64,000 bases of DNA from JAWLFI01 sp964627995 (GTDB lineage: Bacteria; Bacteroidota; Bacteroidia; Chitinophagales; Saprospiraceae). The number at the start of each line of letters is the position of its first letter. Within the stretch, counting starts at the first letter, position 1. The notes beneath the pieces were generated by a model, which did no database searches, was not told the origin of the DNA, and worked only from the letters and a program-made list of their open reading frames with translations. Location of the stretch: the NCBI GenBank assembly GCA_964627995.1, contig CAZVLN010000010.1:5865-69864 (forward strand), written 5' to 3'. Shown here piece after piece: positions 17,389 to 26,322 of the stretch. The position numbers were made by a program, and so were the translations under genes.

Positions 17389-17799
17389 CTAGAGGTTTGA
17401 AGCAAGGAGCTCAAAATACAACTCAACTCTTCGTCCATTTTTTTTAAATTCCAGCGTATCACAAAGTTCCCGAATTAAGAAAACACCTCTACCTCCACAA
17501 CATTCAATTTTATCACTGGTCGTGGGGTCGGGAAGCTGCTGATAATCAAATCCACTGCCTTCATCTTCTACAACGACCCGTAACTGGGAGGAGGAATTAG
17601 AAATCTCAATTCTAACATACTTACTGCTATCTTTCTGATTTCCATGAATGATCGCATTACTGACTGCTTCAGTAAGCGAAACCATTAAATTACATTTCAA
17701 GTCGTCTGAAAGATTATAATAGTCTGCCCATTGATCTACCAGCGATTGAATTTCGCAAATATTGTCTGGATGAGAAGAGATTTTGTGCATAACAAGCAC
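17389..17799 (-). CDS. RsbW-like ATP-binding protein (anti-sigma/serine kinase family)
   Basis: A 136-residue stand-alone GHKL/HATPase_c domain. The N-box is SLTEAVSNAIIHGN (41-54; Glu44, Asn48), the G1 box VEDEGSGFD (77-85) and the G2 box GGRGVFLIREL (102-112). Such proteins are Ser kinases that phosphorylate anti-sigma-factor antagonists (RsbV/SpoIIAA) and bind sigma factors. No STAS-domain antagonist or PP2C phosphatase is next to it. It is 28 bases downstream of the DUF4175 gene and 25 bases upstream of the ACP gene, so all four are probably one transcript. Confidence 0.85.
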   Translation of the reverse strand: MLVMHKISSHPDNICEIQSLVDQWADYYNLSDDLKCNLMVSLTEAVSNAIIHGNQKDSSKYVRIEISNSSSQLRVVVEDEGSGFDYQQLPDPTTSDKIECCGGRGVFLIRELCDTLEFKKNGRRVELYFELLASNL

Positions 17800-17827
17800 T
17801 TTCCGTGATTTGATCTACCCTTTTAAC

Positions 17828-20800
17828 TTACTGAACACTCAAATTGTTCCCGAGTTGGTCATAGTAGTTTTCCACCAAGCCGCGATAAAATGACTGAACG
17901 GAAGGTGAAACCAGTCGAATCTGCTCAATGGCGGCCTCTCGTTCGCGCAAATAATCCTCTAAAGCCGGTGGTTTTTGCTGTCGAGCAATTTCGCGCGCCT
18001 GTTCGGCCTTTCGCTCCTCTTTTTGTTCCCGCTGCCGCTCTGCCCGATCACTTTCTAATAAACGCGTAACGATATCTCGCTGACGGCGGACCATCTCTTG
18101 CGTCAACCGCTTGTTTACAAGATCAGTTTCTATCTCCTCCATTTGATCGATGATATCTTGTAATGCTTGATCTCCTTGTCCTTGCTGCCGTTTTTCAGAC
18201 TGAAAATCACGCAACATTTTCTTTAGCTTAGCCTGCTCTCTGGCCATTTTTGCAAACTCTTCAGCATTTCCCTCTTTGCCACCGGACTTCTTGCCTTTGT
18301 TCTCCTCCGCCTTCTTTTTCATCTCCTCATTTAGCTTTTTCTGGCCTTCAGTAATCATGTCCATAGGCTTTTTGCCTTGCCCTGGCTTCAAAGAAGGTTT
18401 GGGTTTGGAGCATTGCTGAGTACCGGGCTTCATATCAGCCATTTGCTCCTGCATTTGCTGCATAGCATCACTTAGCATTAAAGCCAGGTCATTCAAGTTT
18501 TTCATGGCTAATTGCTGATTTCGCCCGGCATCACCTTTTTCACGCTCTGCTAAATGACTTACACTTTTTGAGAAACGCTCCTTAACCTCATCCACCTTTT
18601 CTAATATAAAGGATTCAATTTGCAAGTTTCGCTGACTCAATGCCACCAGGCTGTCCTCTACAATTTTAAATTTATCCTCAAGCCCAAACTGTTCTTGCGT
18701 TAAGCGAGTAAACCGAGGGGTTAAGGGACTCGTTCGCGCAAAGCCATCAATTAGGTCCTCTTGAGTAAATGAAACTTCTAGTAAGTTCTCTAATATTTGG
18801 CGGAGAAGATCTAAATCCTCCTCCATCGACTCCATGGAGGCCGATTGCATCCCGGCAGAAGCGCTTTTCTTCATATCCTCCATTTTCTTCCTTGCGCTTT
18901 CTTGCTGCTTCCCTGCTTTTTGCTTTTCGTTTTGCTCCAAACTCTCCTTAGCTCCTTCGAGGTCCTTCTGAATATCACGCATTTCTTCACGTATGTTTTT
19001 CATATCCACGGGTGAGGGTAATTTGCGACTGCGTTGATTCAATTCCTTCATCTCCTCTTTCGACTTCTCAAATTGTTCATTGATTTTCTCCTGCTCTTCT
19101 TTCAACTCTTCAGCTGACTGTTCTCCTTCTTTCGTTCGTTCTTCAAGATCCTCAAGTTCTTTGGCCAGCTCTTCGATTTTACTGAGCTCCTGTTGTAAAT
19201 CTTTCTCAAACTCTAACTGGCGGAACATTTTTTCCAATCGCTCCGTCGTCATTTCCATATTCTGCTGACTCTCATCCATTTCCTCCATCATATCCAGAGC
19301 CTCATCTTTTTTCATTTCCTCCATCAGCTCCTGGATTTTCTCCAGTAGTTCTTTCATCCGCTCATTTTCAGCGGCTTCTTCAAACATTTCCTTAAGTTTT
19401 TCTTGCTTTTCCTTTTGCTCTTCTGTCAACTCCTTACTCTCCTCTTCAGCACGCTGCTTTTCCTCAAACTTCTCCAGCATCTCTTTCATTTGTTCTTCAA
19501 GTTGCTTTTCTTTTTCCATCAAACTCTCTAGATCTCGCTGATCCTTCCAGTCCATTTCTTTTTTATTCAGCAACTTATCTCGCATCCGCTGTATTTCCTC
19601 TTTCAGCTTTTTCCGTTCCTTTAGGTTTTCGTTTAGCTGTTCTTGTATTTCATTTTGATTTGCCTTTGTTATAGCATCGTACTCCTCCAGTGTCGGCTTC
19701 TCAAATTGCATAATCTCTGAACGAGCGACTTTGGGGCCTCGGATTCCATCATTATCAAACACTTCAAAATAATACTTCACCGTACTACCCGGAGCCAGCG
19801 ACAAACTATCCAACTCTAAAATGTAATCGAAAGTAGTTGGGTTTGACTGAATAGGTATTCGGTTACGCCTGACTATAGGCTTACCCGATTTCTTTTGAAT
19901 TTCATACACAAACTGTAAGCGGGTGAGTCCGTAATCATCTCCTGCTTCACCAGCAAAAAAGATTCGTCGGTCGTCGAGACTATCCCTGAAAGTGCGGGCT
20001 CGGATATTAGGATATCGGTCTTCTCGAACTTGCAGAAGGTACGAGCTGGAATCTGCTCGATCTAAATGCTGACTCGATACGTATATTCTATAATCCTGCG
20101 AACTGAAAAAAGTTTCATTAAACTCAAAGGACTCGTGGCCCTTTTTTTCCGCTTGCACCACAGAGTCCTTTCCGTAAGCCAACTCAATGCGTTCTGCACC
20201 GCTTGTTTCAAACATCCACTTTAAACGACTTCCCTCTGCAACAGTTACATCTCCTACATTTTCTAAGGTTCGCGATGGCATACCGGTATACGAAGGGGGC
20301 TGAATTTTTAGTGTAAATGCACTAAGCTGAGGCCGCTCTGTCACTTTCAATTGATAGAGTCGAGACTTAACATTGCCAGATATCAAACGAAAGTCTGTAT
20401 TTTCCTGCACTTGAGAAAAGCGATATTGAAATTGGTCACCATCCTGGGCAGACATATTATACACCTGGCTTCCCAATTCAATGCGGACTTCAGAGGGTCT
20501 TACCTCACCTTCCGTATATACTTCTAAATCGAAATCAGCATATTGGACAACTTGAAGCGTATCGTTGCTAACTATAAATTCAAAAGGGGCCGGACGTTCA
20601 AACTCGGTCTTATTTTGAATTATTCGCTGACTACTGTCCCGAATCCAGGCAGGAACAAAAACAAGTAGGAGTAAAAGAAGAAGCAATGGCGGAAGAGCAT
20701 ACTTTAGATACCTTCTGTTTTTCCCGAGGTTAATGGCAGATAAAAAGGGTACAGATTTTATCTGCTCGGCTTTTTGGTCAATACCCGCTAACAATAAACT

Positions 20801-21181
20801 GGGATCTTCTGCATGATCTGCCTGGCGCTGCAGCTGAAGAATATTTAGTAGGCGATCCTCTACGGATGTAAAATGCTGTCCAATAATTTGAGCGGCCTGA
20901 TCGTGACTTATTTGCTGTCCCAGCTGAAAATACTTTGCGATTGGACTCCCCAGCCAAAAGCCAAAACTCGCCACAGCCAGTGCGATAAAACTGTAAAAAA
21001 GCACCTGACGGGTAGAGCTGTCAAACCAAAACTGAGCCTCCAAAACAGAAAATAAAACAAATAAACCCAGCACTAAACCTATCCATAAAAGACCTCCTCT
21101 AATCATTTGATTGAGGTAATACTTTCGGATAAAGCGATCCAGCTTTTCTATTAATACCTGATACTGTGTGCTCTGAGCCAT
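17828..21181 (-). CDS. DUF4175 family membrane protein with long coiled coil
   Basis: A 1117-residue protein. Two N-terminal membrane helices (about 29-48 and 58-76) and a third at about 158-178 are followed by a beta-rich extracytoplasmic region (190-500). Then comes a very long Glu/Lys/Gln/Met-rich coiled coil (about 505-800), a linker, and a second charged helical stretch (about 900-1095). The family is widespread in Bacteroidota and has no established function; the shape suggests a periplasm-spanning or scaffold protein. It is the first gene of the operon that continues with the RsbW-like kinase, ACP and PPTase. The pattern of the repetitive acidic/basic codons is intact with no frameshift. 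Confidence 0.85.
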   Translation of the reverse strand: MAQSTQYQVLIEKLDRFIRKYYLNQMIRGGLLWIGLVLGLFVLFSVLEAQFWFDSSTRQVLFYSFIALAVASFGFWLGSPIAKYFQLGQQISHDQAAQIIGQHFTSVEDRLLNILQLQRQADHAEDPSLLLAGIDQKAEQIKSVPFLSAINLGKNRRYLKYALPPLLLLLLLLVFVPAWIRDSSQRIIQNKTEFERPAPFEFIVSNDTLQVVQYADFDLEVYTEGEVRPSEVRIELGSQVYNMSAQDGDQFQYRFSQVQENTDFRLISGNVKSRLYQLKVTERPQLSAFTLKIQPPSYTGMPSRTLENVGDVTVAEGSRLKWMFETSGAERIELAYGKDSVVQAEKKGHESFEFNETFFSSQDYRIYVSSQHLDRADSSSYLLQVREDRYPNIRARTFRDSLDDRRIFFAGEAGDDYGLTRLQFVYEIQKKSGKPIVRRNRIPIQSNPTTFDYILELDSLSLAPGSTVKYYFEVFDNDGIRGPKVARSEIMQFEKPTLEEYDAITKANQNEIQEQLNENLKERKKLKEEIQRMRDKLLNKKEMDWKDQRDLESLMEKEKQLEEQMKEMLEKFEEKQRAEEESKELTEEQKEKQEKLKEMFEEAAENERMKELLEKIQELMEEMKKDEALDMMEEMDESQQNMEMTTERLEKMFRQLEFEKDLQQELSKIEELAKELEDLEERTKEGEQSAEELKEEQEKINEQFEKSKEEMKELNQRSRKLPSPVDMKNIREEMRDIQKDLEGAKESLEQNEKQKAGKQQESARKKMEDMKKSASAGMQSASMESMEEDLDLLRQILENLLEVSFTQEDLIDGFARTSPLTPRFTRLTQEQFGLEDKFKIVEDSLVALSQRNLQIESFILEKVDEVKERFSKSVSHLAEREKGDAGRNQQLAMKNLNDLALMLSDAMQQMQEQMADMKPGTQQCSKPKPSLKPGQGKKPMDMITEGQKKLNEEMKKKAEENKGKKSGGKEGNAEEFAKMAREQAKLKKMLRDFQSEKRQQGQGDQALQDIIDQMEEIETDLVNKRLTQEMVRRQRDIVTRLLESDRAERQREQKEERKAEQAREIARQQKPPALEDYLREREAAIEQIRLVSPSVQSFYRGLVENYYDQLGNNLSVQ

Positions 21182-21377
21182 ATATATCTTAATTTATTCG
21201 CCTTTATAACCCGGGAATAGGCCTAAAGATTGCTTATCTATAGGTAATACCTAACGAACTTTAGGTCATCATCGTTCCCCTTGGAGAATAGAATCTAAGA
21301 CAAATTTTACCCTTTGATTTAGATTCTTCCCCCAACCGCAATTCTAATAGGTCGAAAATACAATTTTCCGATAGACC

Positions 21378-21425
21378 TAATATAAATAGAGCGGGGGAAA
21401 ACCTTCCCTCGCTCTATTTATATTA
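21378..21425 (-). terminator. Exceptionally long hairpin downstream of htpG
   Basis: The arms 21378-21399 and 21404-21425 pair over about 22 bases (one G-T wobble) around a 4-base loop AACC; the outer 16 bases (TAATATAAATAGAGCG and its complement) are perfect. It lies 26 bases past the htpG stop codon. It lacks a clean T run beyond the stem on the minus strand, so a role in 3'-end stability or bidirectional termination is possible. Confidence 0.6.
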
Positions 21426-21450
21426 TTTGCCTTAGATTATGTTGGATAAC

Positions 21451-23301
21451 TTATTCCATCATATCGATGCTGCTATTGATAAAGGCATTCAATTCCTCGC
21501 CTTGCAACATATTTTGATTTAGGCGTGCCAGATCAAATAAGTATTTCGCAAACTTCTCTTTCTTTTCTTCAGAACGCATTCGAACAAGTTTTTCACTCAC
21601 TAACTTGTGATTGGTATTAATGACCAATTCGTACATGTCGGGCATAGCGTTCATATCCATTCCTTGCATTTGCTGCATTTCCTTCATGCGACGCATAAAC
21701 TCTGGCCGGGTGATCAATACAGGATGATCATCCTGTCCGAGGGCTTTCATTTTAAGTTGCTGATTTTCAGGAACAACTGACTTGAAGAGTTTCTCAACCT
21801 TTTCTTTTTGTTTCTCATCGAGTTGATCCTCAAATTCTTCGCCCTTATCGATGAGCTTATCCGGCGTACTGGAATCAACACGCACAAACTGAAGGTTTTC
21901 TTCTTTTTGCTCCAAATGCTGTAAGAAATGCGTATCAATAACGGCATCCATTACTAATACATCGTAGCCCTTAGCTTCGGCTGCTTTGATATAACTGGTA
22001 TGTGAACTTTTTTGGGGCGTATACAAGAAAGTCAGCTTATCGTTTTTGTCTGTTTGTTCATTTTGAACCTTGGCCTTGTATTCGGGTAGCGTAAAATACT
22101 CGCCAGCAGTGTTTTTCAGTAAACTGAAATCTTTTACTTTATCGTAAAATTTATCTTCAGACAGCATACCGTACTTTACAAAAACGTTGATCTCATCCCA
22201 TTTGGTTTCGAAATCCTTGCGGTCCTCAGTAAATAGGTCTTTAAGCTTTTCCGCTACCTTTTTGGTGATATAGCCGGTAATCTTTTTAACGTTGCGATCA
22301 GACTGCAGATAGGAACGCGATACATTTAGCGGAATATCCGGAGAGTCAATAACACCGTGAAGTAAGGTCAAAAATTCGGGAACAATTTCTTTCACCTCAT
22401 CTGTCACATATACCTGATTACTGTACAGATGTATTTTGTTTTTCTGTACTTCTAACTGGTTTGTGATTTTGGGAAAGTATAAAACACCAGTCAGATTAAA
22501 TGGAAAATCGATATTCAGGTGTATCCAAAATAATGGGGGGGAGCTGTATGGATATAACTCCTGATAAAAATCTTTATAGTCATCCTCCGTCAGCTCATTA
22601 GGGCTCTTCTTCCAAAGCGGATTGGGGTTGTTTATAATATTAGGTACTTCTTTTTCTTCTGCGTCGTCACCTTCACCCTCAGTGATCGTCTCTGTACCAA
22701 ACTGAATTTCTATGGGAAGGAATTTACAGTATTTATCCAACAATTGCTGGATTCGACCTTTCTCTAAAAATTCTTTTTCTTCATCTGCAATATGTAAAAT
22801 AACATCCGTTCCACGCGTTTGACGGTTTCCTTCCGTTATCTCATAAGCTGGTTCACCTTCGCAGGACCATGTCGAGGCGTTGTCCTCATCCTTATAGGAA
22901 ACACTGTCAACTTCAACCTTCTCAGCTACCATGAATGCCGAATAGAAGCCTAAACCGAAATGGCCAATGATGGAGCTATCATCTTTATATTTTTCTAAAA
23001 ATTCGTGTGCAGACGAAAATGCCACCTGATTTAGGTACTTTTTCATCTCTTCAGTGGTCATTCCCAGACCAAAATCCCGAATTGTCAATGTGCCTTTATC
23101 TTCGTCTAATATGACGCGGATTGTGAGATCGCCGAGCTCTTTTTCATATTCTCCTTTTCTCGCTAATGTCTTTATCTTTTGCGTAGCATCAATTGCGTTG
23201 GCAATAAGCTCTCGCAAGAATATTTCCTGATCTGAGTATAAGAACTTTTTGATTATCGGAAATATATTCTCCGTCTGGACTGAAATTTGACCTTTTTCCA
23301 T
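21451..23301 (-). CDS. htpG: Molecular chaperone HtpG (Hsp90)
   Basis: A 616-residue ATP-dependent cytosolic chaperone dimer. The N-terminal GHKL ATPase domain shows LRELIANAIDA (29-39; Asn-box), DFGLGMT (76-82) and GHFGLGFYSAFM (112-123). The middle domain contains the conserved NVSRSYLQ near 327-334. The C-terminal dimerisation domain ends at 616. The length and order of domains are normal. The gene is alone, with a long hairpin after it; the upstream gap holds a possible gene remnant and a GC-rich repeat element. Confidence 0.97.
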   Translation of the reverse strand: MEKGQISVQTENIFPIIKKFLYSDQEIFLRELIANAIDATQKIKTLARKGEYEKELGDLTIRVILDEDKGTLTIRDFGLGMTTEEMKKYLNQVAFSSAHEFLEKYKDDSSIIGHFGLGFYSAFMVAEKVEVDSVSYKDEDNASTWSCEGEPAYEITEGNRQTRGTDVILHIADEEKEFLEKGRIQQLLDKYCKFLPIEIQFGTETITEGEGDDAEEKEVPNIINNPNPLWKKSPNELTEDDYKDFYQELYPYSSPPLFWIHLNIDFPFNLTGVLYFPKITNQLEVQKNKIHLYSNQVYVTDEVKEIVPEFLTLLHGVIDSPDIPLNVSRSYLQSDRNVKKITGYITKKVAEKLKDLFTEDRKDFETKWDEINVFVKYGMLSEDKFYDKVKDFSLLKNTAGEYFTLPEYKAKVQNEQTDKNDKLTFLYTPQKSSHTSYIKAAEAKGYDVLVMDAVIDTHFLQHLEQKEENLQFVRVDSSTPDKLIDKGEEFEDQLDEKQKEKVEKLFKSVVPENQQLKMKALGQDDHPVLITRPEFMRRMKEMQQMQGMDMNAMPDMYELVINTNHKLVSEKLVRMRSEEKKEKFAKYLFDLARLNQNMLQGEELNAFINSSIDMME

Positions 23302-23344
23302 CGTACAAATTTTTTCTTTAGAAGTAGCAAATTACATTCCAACA

Positions 23345-23580
23345 CTACAATTCCGCCATTATGTCTGTCAGTATGGGGTGCATCTCTGCCAAATCGTCTT
23401 TGGTACGGCCAATGCTTTCAAGAACTGGCCTGATCGGATTTCCATTCGCATCCAAACTGGTTCTCTAGTTTCTTTAGATTTGGATGCTACAGTTTTCATG
23501 CCTGTATTTGAGCAAAGTAAACGGCATACTTTGGCAGCTTTCATGTTAGATTCAACTGCATGTCGCATTCTCCGGGAGTA
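23345..23580 (-). other. Possible decayed coding remnant upstream of htpG
   Basis: The minus strand carries an open frame from an ATG at 23568 that could pass, through a single-base shift near 23455, into a second frame reading SLDANGNPIRPVLESIGRTK and ending at a TAG near 23348. Joined, they would make a peptide of about 74 residues with protein-like composition. I do not recognise it. It may equally be chance; there is no ribosome-binding context to support it. Confidence 0.15.
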
Positions 23581-23620
23581 TTAGACATAGGAACAAAGAA
23601 TGAAGATATGATGAGGTAAT

Positions 23621-23793
23621 AACCGCGGCTGCAATGCACCGGTCACTACCGTGTAAGGGATAGTAGGGGAGCCGCAGAAGGCGGCTGTCCCCAATTTTGG
23701 GGACCGACAGCCCCGCATAGCCCGGCCCCGAGGTGCCCGTAGGGGTTGGTAATGAGCGGAGGCGCAGGGCCCTCGAGGGATACACCCAAAAAA
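23621..23793 (-). repeat. GC-rich hairpin-containing intergenic element, copy C
   Basis: Read on the minus strand from 23793 it starts TTTTTTGGGTGTATCC, passes GGCCGGGCTATGCGG, a perfect dyad GTCCCCAA-TT-TTGGGGAC (23687-23704) and a GCCGC/GCGGC stem (23671-23685), then CTACTATCCCTTACAC. GGCCGGGCTAT and CTATCCCT(T/C)AC are shared with copy A at 7985-8148. The conserved end faces the 5' end of the lipoprotein gene at 23843. No credible ORF. Confidence 0.7.
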
Positions 23794-23842
23794 TTAAAAA
23801 GAAATACTGCCAACATCTGGGTGCGCGCTGCGTTTTATTATT

Positions 23843-24745
23843 ATGAAATATTTTTGCATACTAGTAGGCATAACATTGATGGCTTGTCAGCCGAAAAATC
23901 AACAAATGGGCACATACACGCCAGCGCGATCTTCGGATTCCTTTGAGCAGTATTGGTATTCCGGCCTGGCGGAAGTGAACACATATTCTTTGGAACAGTA
24001 TAGATATGGTGAGACTCACAGTGGGCATTCGACGCTGATATTCGTCACTGAGCCGATGAGTGTGGAGCGTCAAGTGAAAATTGCCAATGCTTCGGCTGAG
24101 AAATCTCGAACTGTGATGAAAATGAATGCTACGAGAAAATTTAATACTGGTATTTATCCTTATTCTGTGATGACCTCTGCTTTTTCGCCTGTAGACGGTC
24201 CGGCCATTTCCTCTCCCTTGAAGCTTACAAATTCCGTTCAGGAGTGGTGTGGGCAGACTTTTCTTCAAATCAACCGAAATCGCGCCAATAGTTATCGATA
24301 TGCCTCTTATTCTTATTTTGGATCGGAGGGCGATGAGAAGGGAAGTTGGTCTGATGCGTATCTGGAAGACGGATTATGGAATCAAATTCGCTTAGAAGCT
24401 GGCGCCTTACCGACAGGTACTATTCAGCTCATTCCCAGCGCTGTATATTTACGCTTTGCACACTTAGAGCTGAGACCCTACGCCGCTAAAACAATGATGC
24501 GTGATTCGACTGAAAGCCTAAAAGTATATGAAGTTCGGTATGTGGAGGTTCCTAGAGTGGTGCGCATTTTTTTTGATGCCAGCTTTCCGCACGTGATTCG
24601 ATCTTGGGAAGAAGTTGATACTAAAACGGGTGGAATCACTCGTGCGCAACTTCTCGTGTCGGATCAGCGGGCATATTGGTCTGAAAATGGTGTAAATGAC
24701 CGAAAGGAGCGTCCTTCACTCCAATTACCTAAAAATCATCAGTGA
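23843..24745 (+). CDS. Conserved Bacteroidota lipoprotein (often labelled 'septum formation inhibitor Maf')
   Basis: A 300-residue lipoprotein with signal peptide and lipobox LMAC (Cys15). Conserved-looking blocks are EVNTYSLEQYRYGE, NTGIYPYSVMTS, SSPLKLTNSVQEWCGQTF, YFGSEGDEKGSW and FPHVIRSWEE. I recall close relatives in Flavobacteriia that carry a Maf label, but this protein has nothing of the real Maf/YceF pyrophosphatase, so that name should not be used. Its function is unknown. The stop codon overlaps the start of the MsrB-like gene (TGATG), indicating a shared transcript. Confidence 0.78.
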   Translation: MKYFCILVGITLMACQPKNQQMGTYTPARSSDSFEQYWYSGLAEVNTYSLEQYRYGETHSGHSTLIFVTEPMSVERQVKIANASAEKSRTVMKMNATRKFNTGIYPYSVMTSAFSPVDGPAISSPLKLTNSVQEWCGQTFLQINRNRANSYRYASYSYFGSEGDEKGSWSDAYLEDGLWNQIRLEAGALPTGTIQLIPSAVYLRFAHLELRPYAAKTMMRDSTESLKVYEVRYVEVPRVVRIFFDASFPHVIRSWEEVDTKTGGITRAQLLVSDQRAYWSENGVNDRKERPSLQLPKNHQ

Positions 24746-25074
24746 TGAGTGAAAAGAAAATGGACCCTCCGATACAGGGTCAATATTATACGCACGAGAG
24801 TTCAGGAATATATCACTGCAGAAGGTGTAAACAAGCTCTGTTCTCATCTGCGCATAAATTTTACTCCGGTTCGGGTTATCCCAGTTTTGATCGCGCCCTC
24901 CCTGATGCTGTAAAAGTTTCCGGCAATTTGGATCGAGGCAAAGCGATCCACTGCAAAAATTGCGATACATTCCTGGGCCGTCTCATTCAGGATGAGGCCT
25001 TTACGGATACCGAACGCCGATATGATGTCAATTCATCTGTGCTACAATTTCGACCCGGCAGCACGGAAATTTGA
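24745..25074 (+). CDS. MsrB-like protein lacking the catalytic cysteine
   Basis: A 109-residue protein with the methionine-(R)-sulfoxide reductase B fold. The start is set at the ATG in TGATG, where it overlaps the preceding gene; a GTG one codon upstream is possible. The zinc-binding Cys pairs are kept (Cys25/Cys28 in CRRC and Cys70/Cys73 in CKNC), as are FYSGSGYPSF and NSSVLQF. The active MsrB motif RYCxNS reads RYDVNS here, so the reducing Cys is Asp94; HLGHVF reads FLGRLI and the substrate Trp of GWPSF is Tyr. Methionine sulfoxide reduction by the usual Cys mechanism is therefore not expected. It may be a binding or regulatory protein. Confidence 0.82.
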   Translation: MSEKKMDPPIQGQYYTHESSGIYHCRRCKQALFSSAHKFYSGSGYPSFDRALPDAVKVSGNLDRGKAIHCKNCDTFLGRLIQDEAFTDTERRYDVNSSVLQFRPGSTEI

Positions 25075-25098
25075 TTTCTGAATAAATTTCTATATTTG
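25070..25098 (+). promoter_or_regulatory. TTTG-N17-TATATTTG promoter of the DUF2007 gene
   Basis: TTTG (25070-25073) and TATATTTG (25091-25098) are spaced by 17 bases, an exact fit to the Bacteroidota TTG/TAnnTTTG promoter, about 44 bases before the ATG at 25142. It overlaps the end of the MsrB-like gene. Confidence 0.65.
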
Positions 25099-25141
25099 AA
25101 AAGCTGAGCATTAACTTTATTTTACATCAAAAAAAGAAAAT

Positions 25142-25381
25142 ATGAGCCACCTGAAATGGGCTACCTTAACGAGCAGTCAAGACGAGATACAAGCCAATTT
25201 GATTGCCAGTACATTACACGAGAAAAATATCCCCGCCGTCACGTCCAATAAAAAAGATTCGATGTATGCCATGTTGGGAGCTGTTTATGTACTTGTGCCC
25301 GAAGAGCATTTTGAAGAAGCGAAGCAATTATTGATCGATGAAGAGATTGTCTCTCCCGACGCCTTTGAGAACCTTGACTAA
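25142..25381 (+). CDS. DUF2007 putative signal-transducing protein
   Basis: A 79-residue protein with the DUF2007 ferredoxin-like (ACT/PII-like) pattern: an N-terminal strand WATLTSS, helix DEIQANLIASTLHEKNIPA, a strand and AMLGAVYVLVPEEHFEEAKQLLIDEE at the end. The family is called putative signal transducing on structural grounds; no ligand is established. It has its own promoter and is followed by nadK 54 bases later, with which it probably shares transcription. Confidence 0.83.
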   Translation: MSHLKWATLTSSQDEIQANLIASTLHEKNIPAVTSNKKDSMYAMLGAVYVLVPEEHFEEAKQLLIDEEIVSPDAFENLD

Positions 25382-25435
25382 TTTGACATTTGACTAAGTC
25401 GATCGAAGGACGGCTGAGGCACAGGTATATATTGT

Positions 25436-26320
25436 ATGAAATTAGCGCTATTTGGACGGTATTTAGATTCCTCTACACTTGATTATGTAAAGGCGTTTTT
25501 TGAGTTATTGAATAAACGCGATGTGGACTATTGTATTTACAGCTCATTTGCCGATCAAATTCAATCTCTGTGGCCAGATTTTAATGTAGAATGTAAATAT
25601 TCAAATAAGCGGGAACTACTCGACGAAAAAGCAGATTACCTGGTTACCCTTGGTGGCGATGGTACAATTTTAAGTTGCGTAGCGTTCTTGGGAGACATTG
25701 ACATCCCCATAATGGGTATCAATTTGGGCCGACTTGGTTTTTTGGCCTCCACTGAAATGCGCTTTACAGAAGAAGCGCTGCGGGTCCTAAAAAACAAGAG
25801 TTATAAGTTGTCCCATCGATCGCTACTTCAGGTAGATATGGATTTTGATTTATTTGGAGACGAATCCTTTGCCCTCAACGACTTCACGCTGCACAAAAGA
25901 GATACTTCTTCTATGGTAATCATTAAAGCCTCAGTAGACGGAGAGTACCTAAACACATACTGGGCAGATGGTTTAATCATTGCGACGCCAACGGGGTCTA
26001 CTGGATATTCTTTGAGTTGCGGAGGGCCTATTTTGTATCCCAGATCGGGTAATTTCGTTTTGACCCCAATTGCTCCACATAATTTAAATGTCCGTCCCAT
26101 TGTGATTCCCGACAGCAGTGAAATTCTTTTAGAAATTGAAGGGCGCAGTGGACAGTTTTTGGCTACCCTGGATTCGAGATCCAAGACTATTGGGGAACAG
26201 CACCAGATCCGGGTATTTAAAAGCAAAATTGAGGCTCAGCTCATACAGCTCCCCGAAACAACATTTTCAGAAACGCTCCAACAAAAAATGGGCTGGGGGT
26301 CAGATATTCGAAATTTTTAA
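25436..26320 (+). CDS. nadK: NAD kinase
   Basis: A 294-residue cytosolic enzyme that makes NADP+ from NAD+ and ATP. The catalytic GGDGT motif is at 73-77, followed by the region MGINLGRLGFL; NDFTLHKRD and DGLIIATPTGSTGYSLSCGG are the conserved NAD-binding blocks. The size is normal. It starts the run nadK, cyclase-family hydrolase (2 bases apart) and a TPR-like membrane protein (1-base overlap), which is probably one transcript. Confidence 0.96.
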   Translation: MKLALFGRYLDSSTLDYVKAFFELLNKRDVDYCIYSSFADQIQSLWPDFNVECKYSNKRELLDEKADYLVTLGGDGTILSCVAFLGDIDIPIMGINLGRLGFLASTEMRFTEEALRVLKNKSYKLSHRSLLQVDMDFDLFGDESFALNDFTLHKRDTSSMVIIKASVDGEYLNTYWADGLIIATPTGSTGYSLSCGGPILYPRSGNFVLTPIAPHNLNVRPIVIPDSSEILLEIEGRSGQFLATLDSRSKTIGEQHQIRVFKSKIEAQLIQLPETTFSETLQQKMGWGSDIRNF

Positions 26321-26322
26321 AT

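Noticed and set aside
23843..24745. Septum formation inhibitor Maf
   Set aside because: The sequence is an unrelated lipoprotein; the Maf pyrophosphatase motifs are absent, so the common database label is not used.
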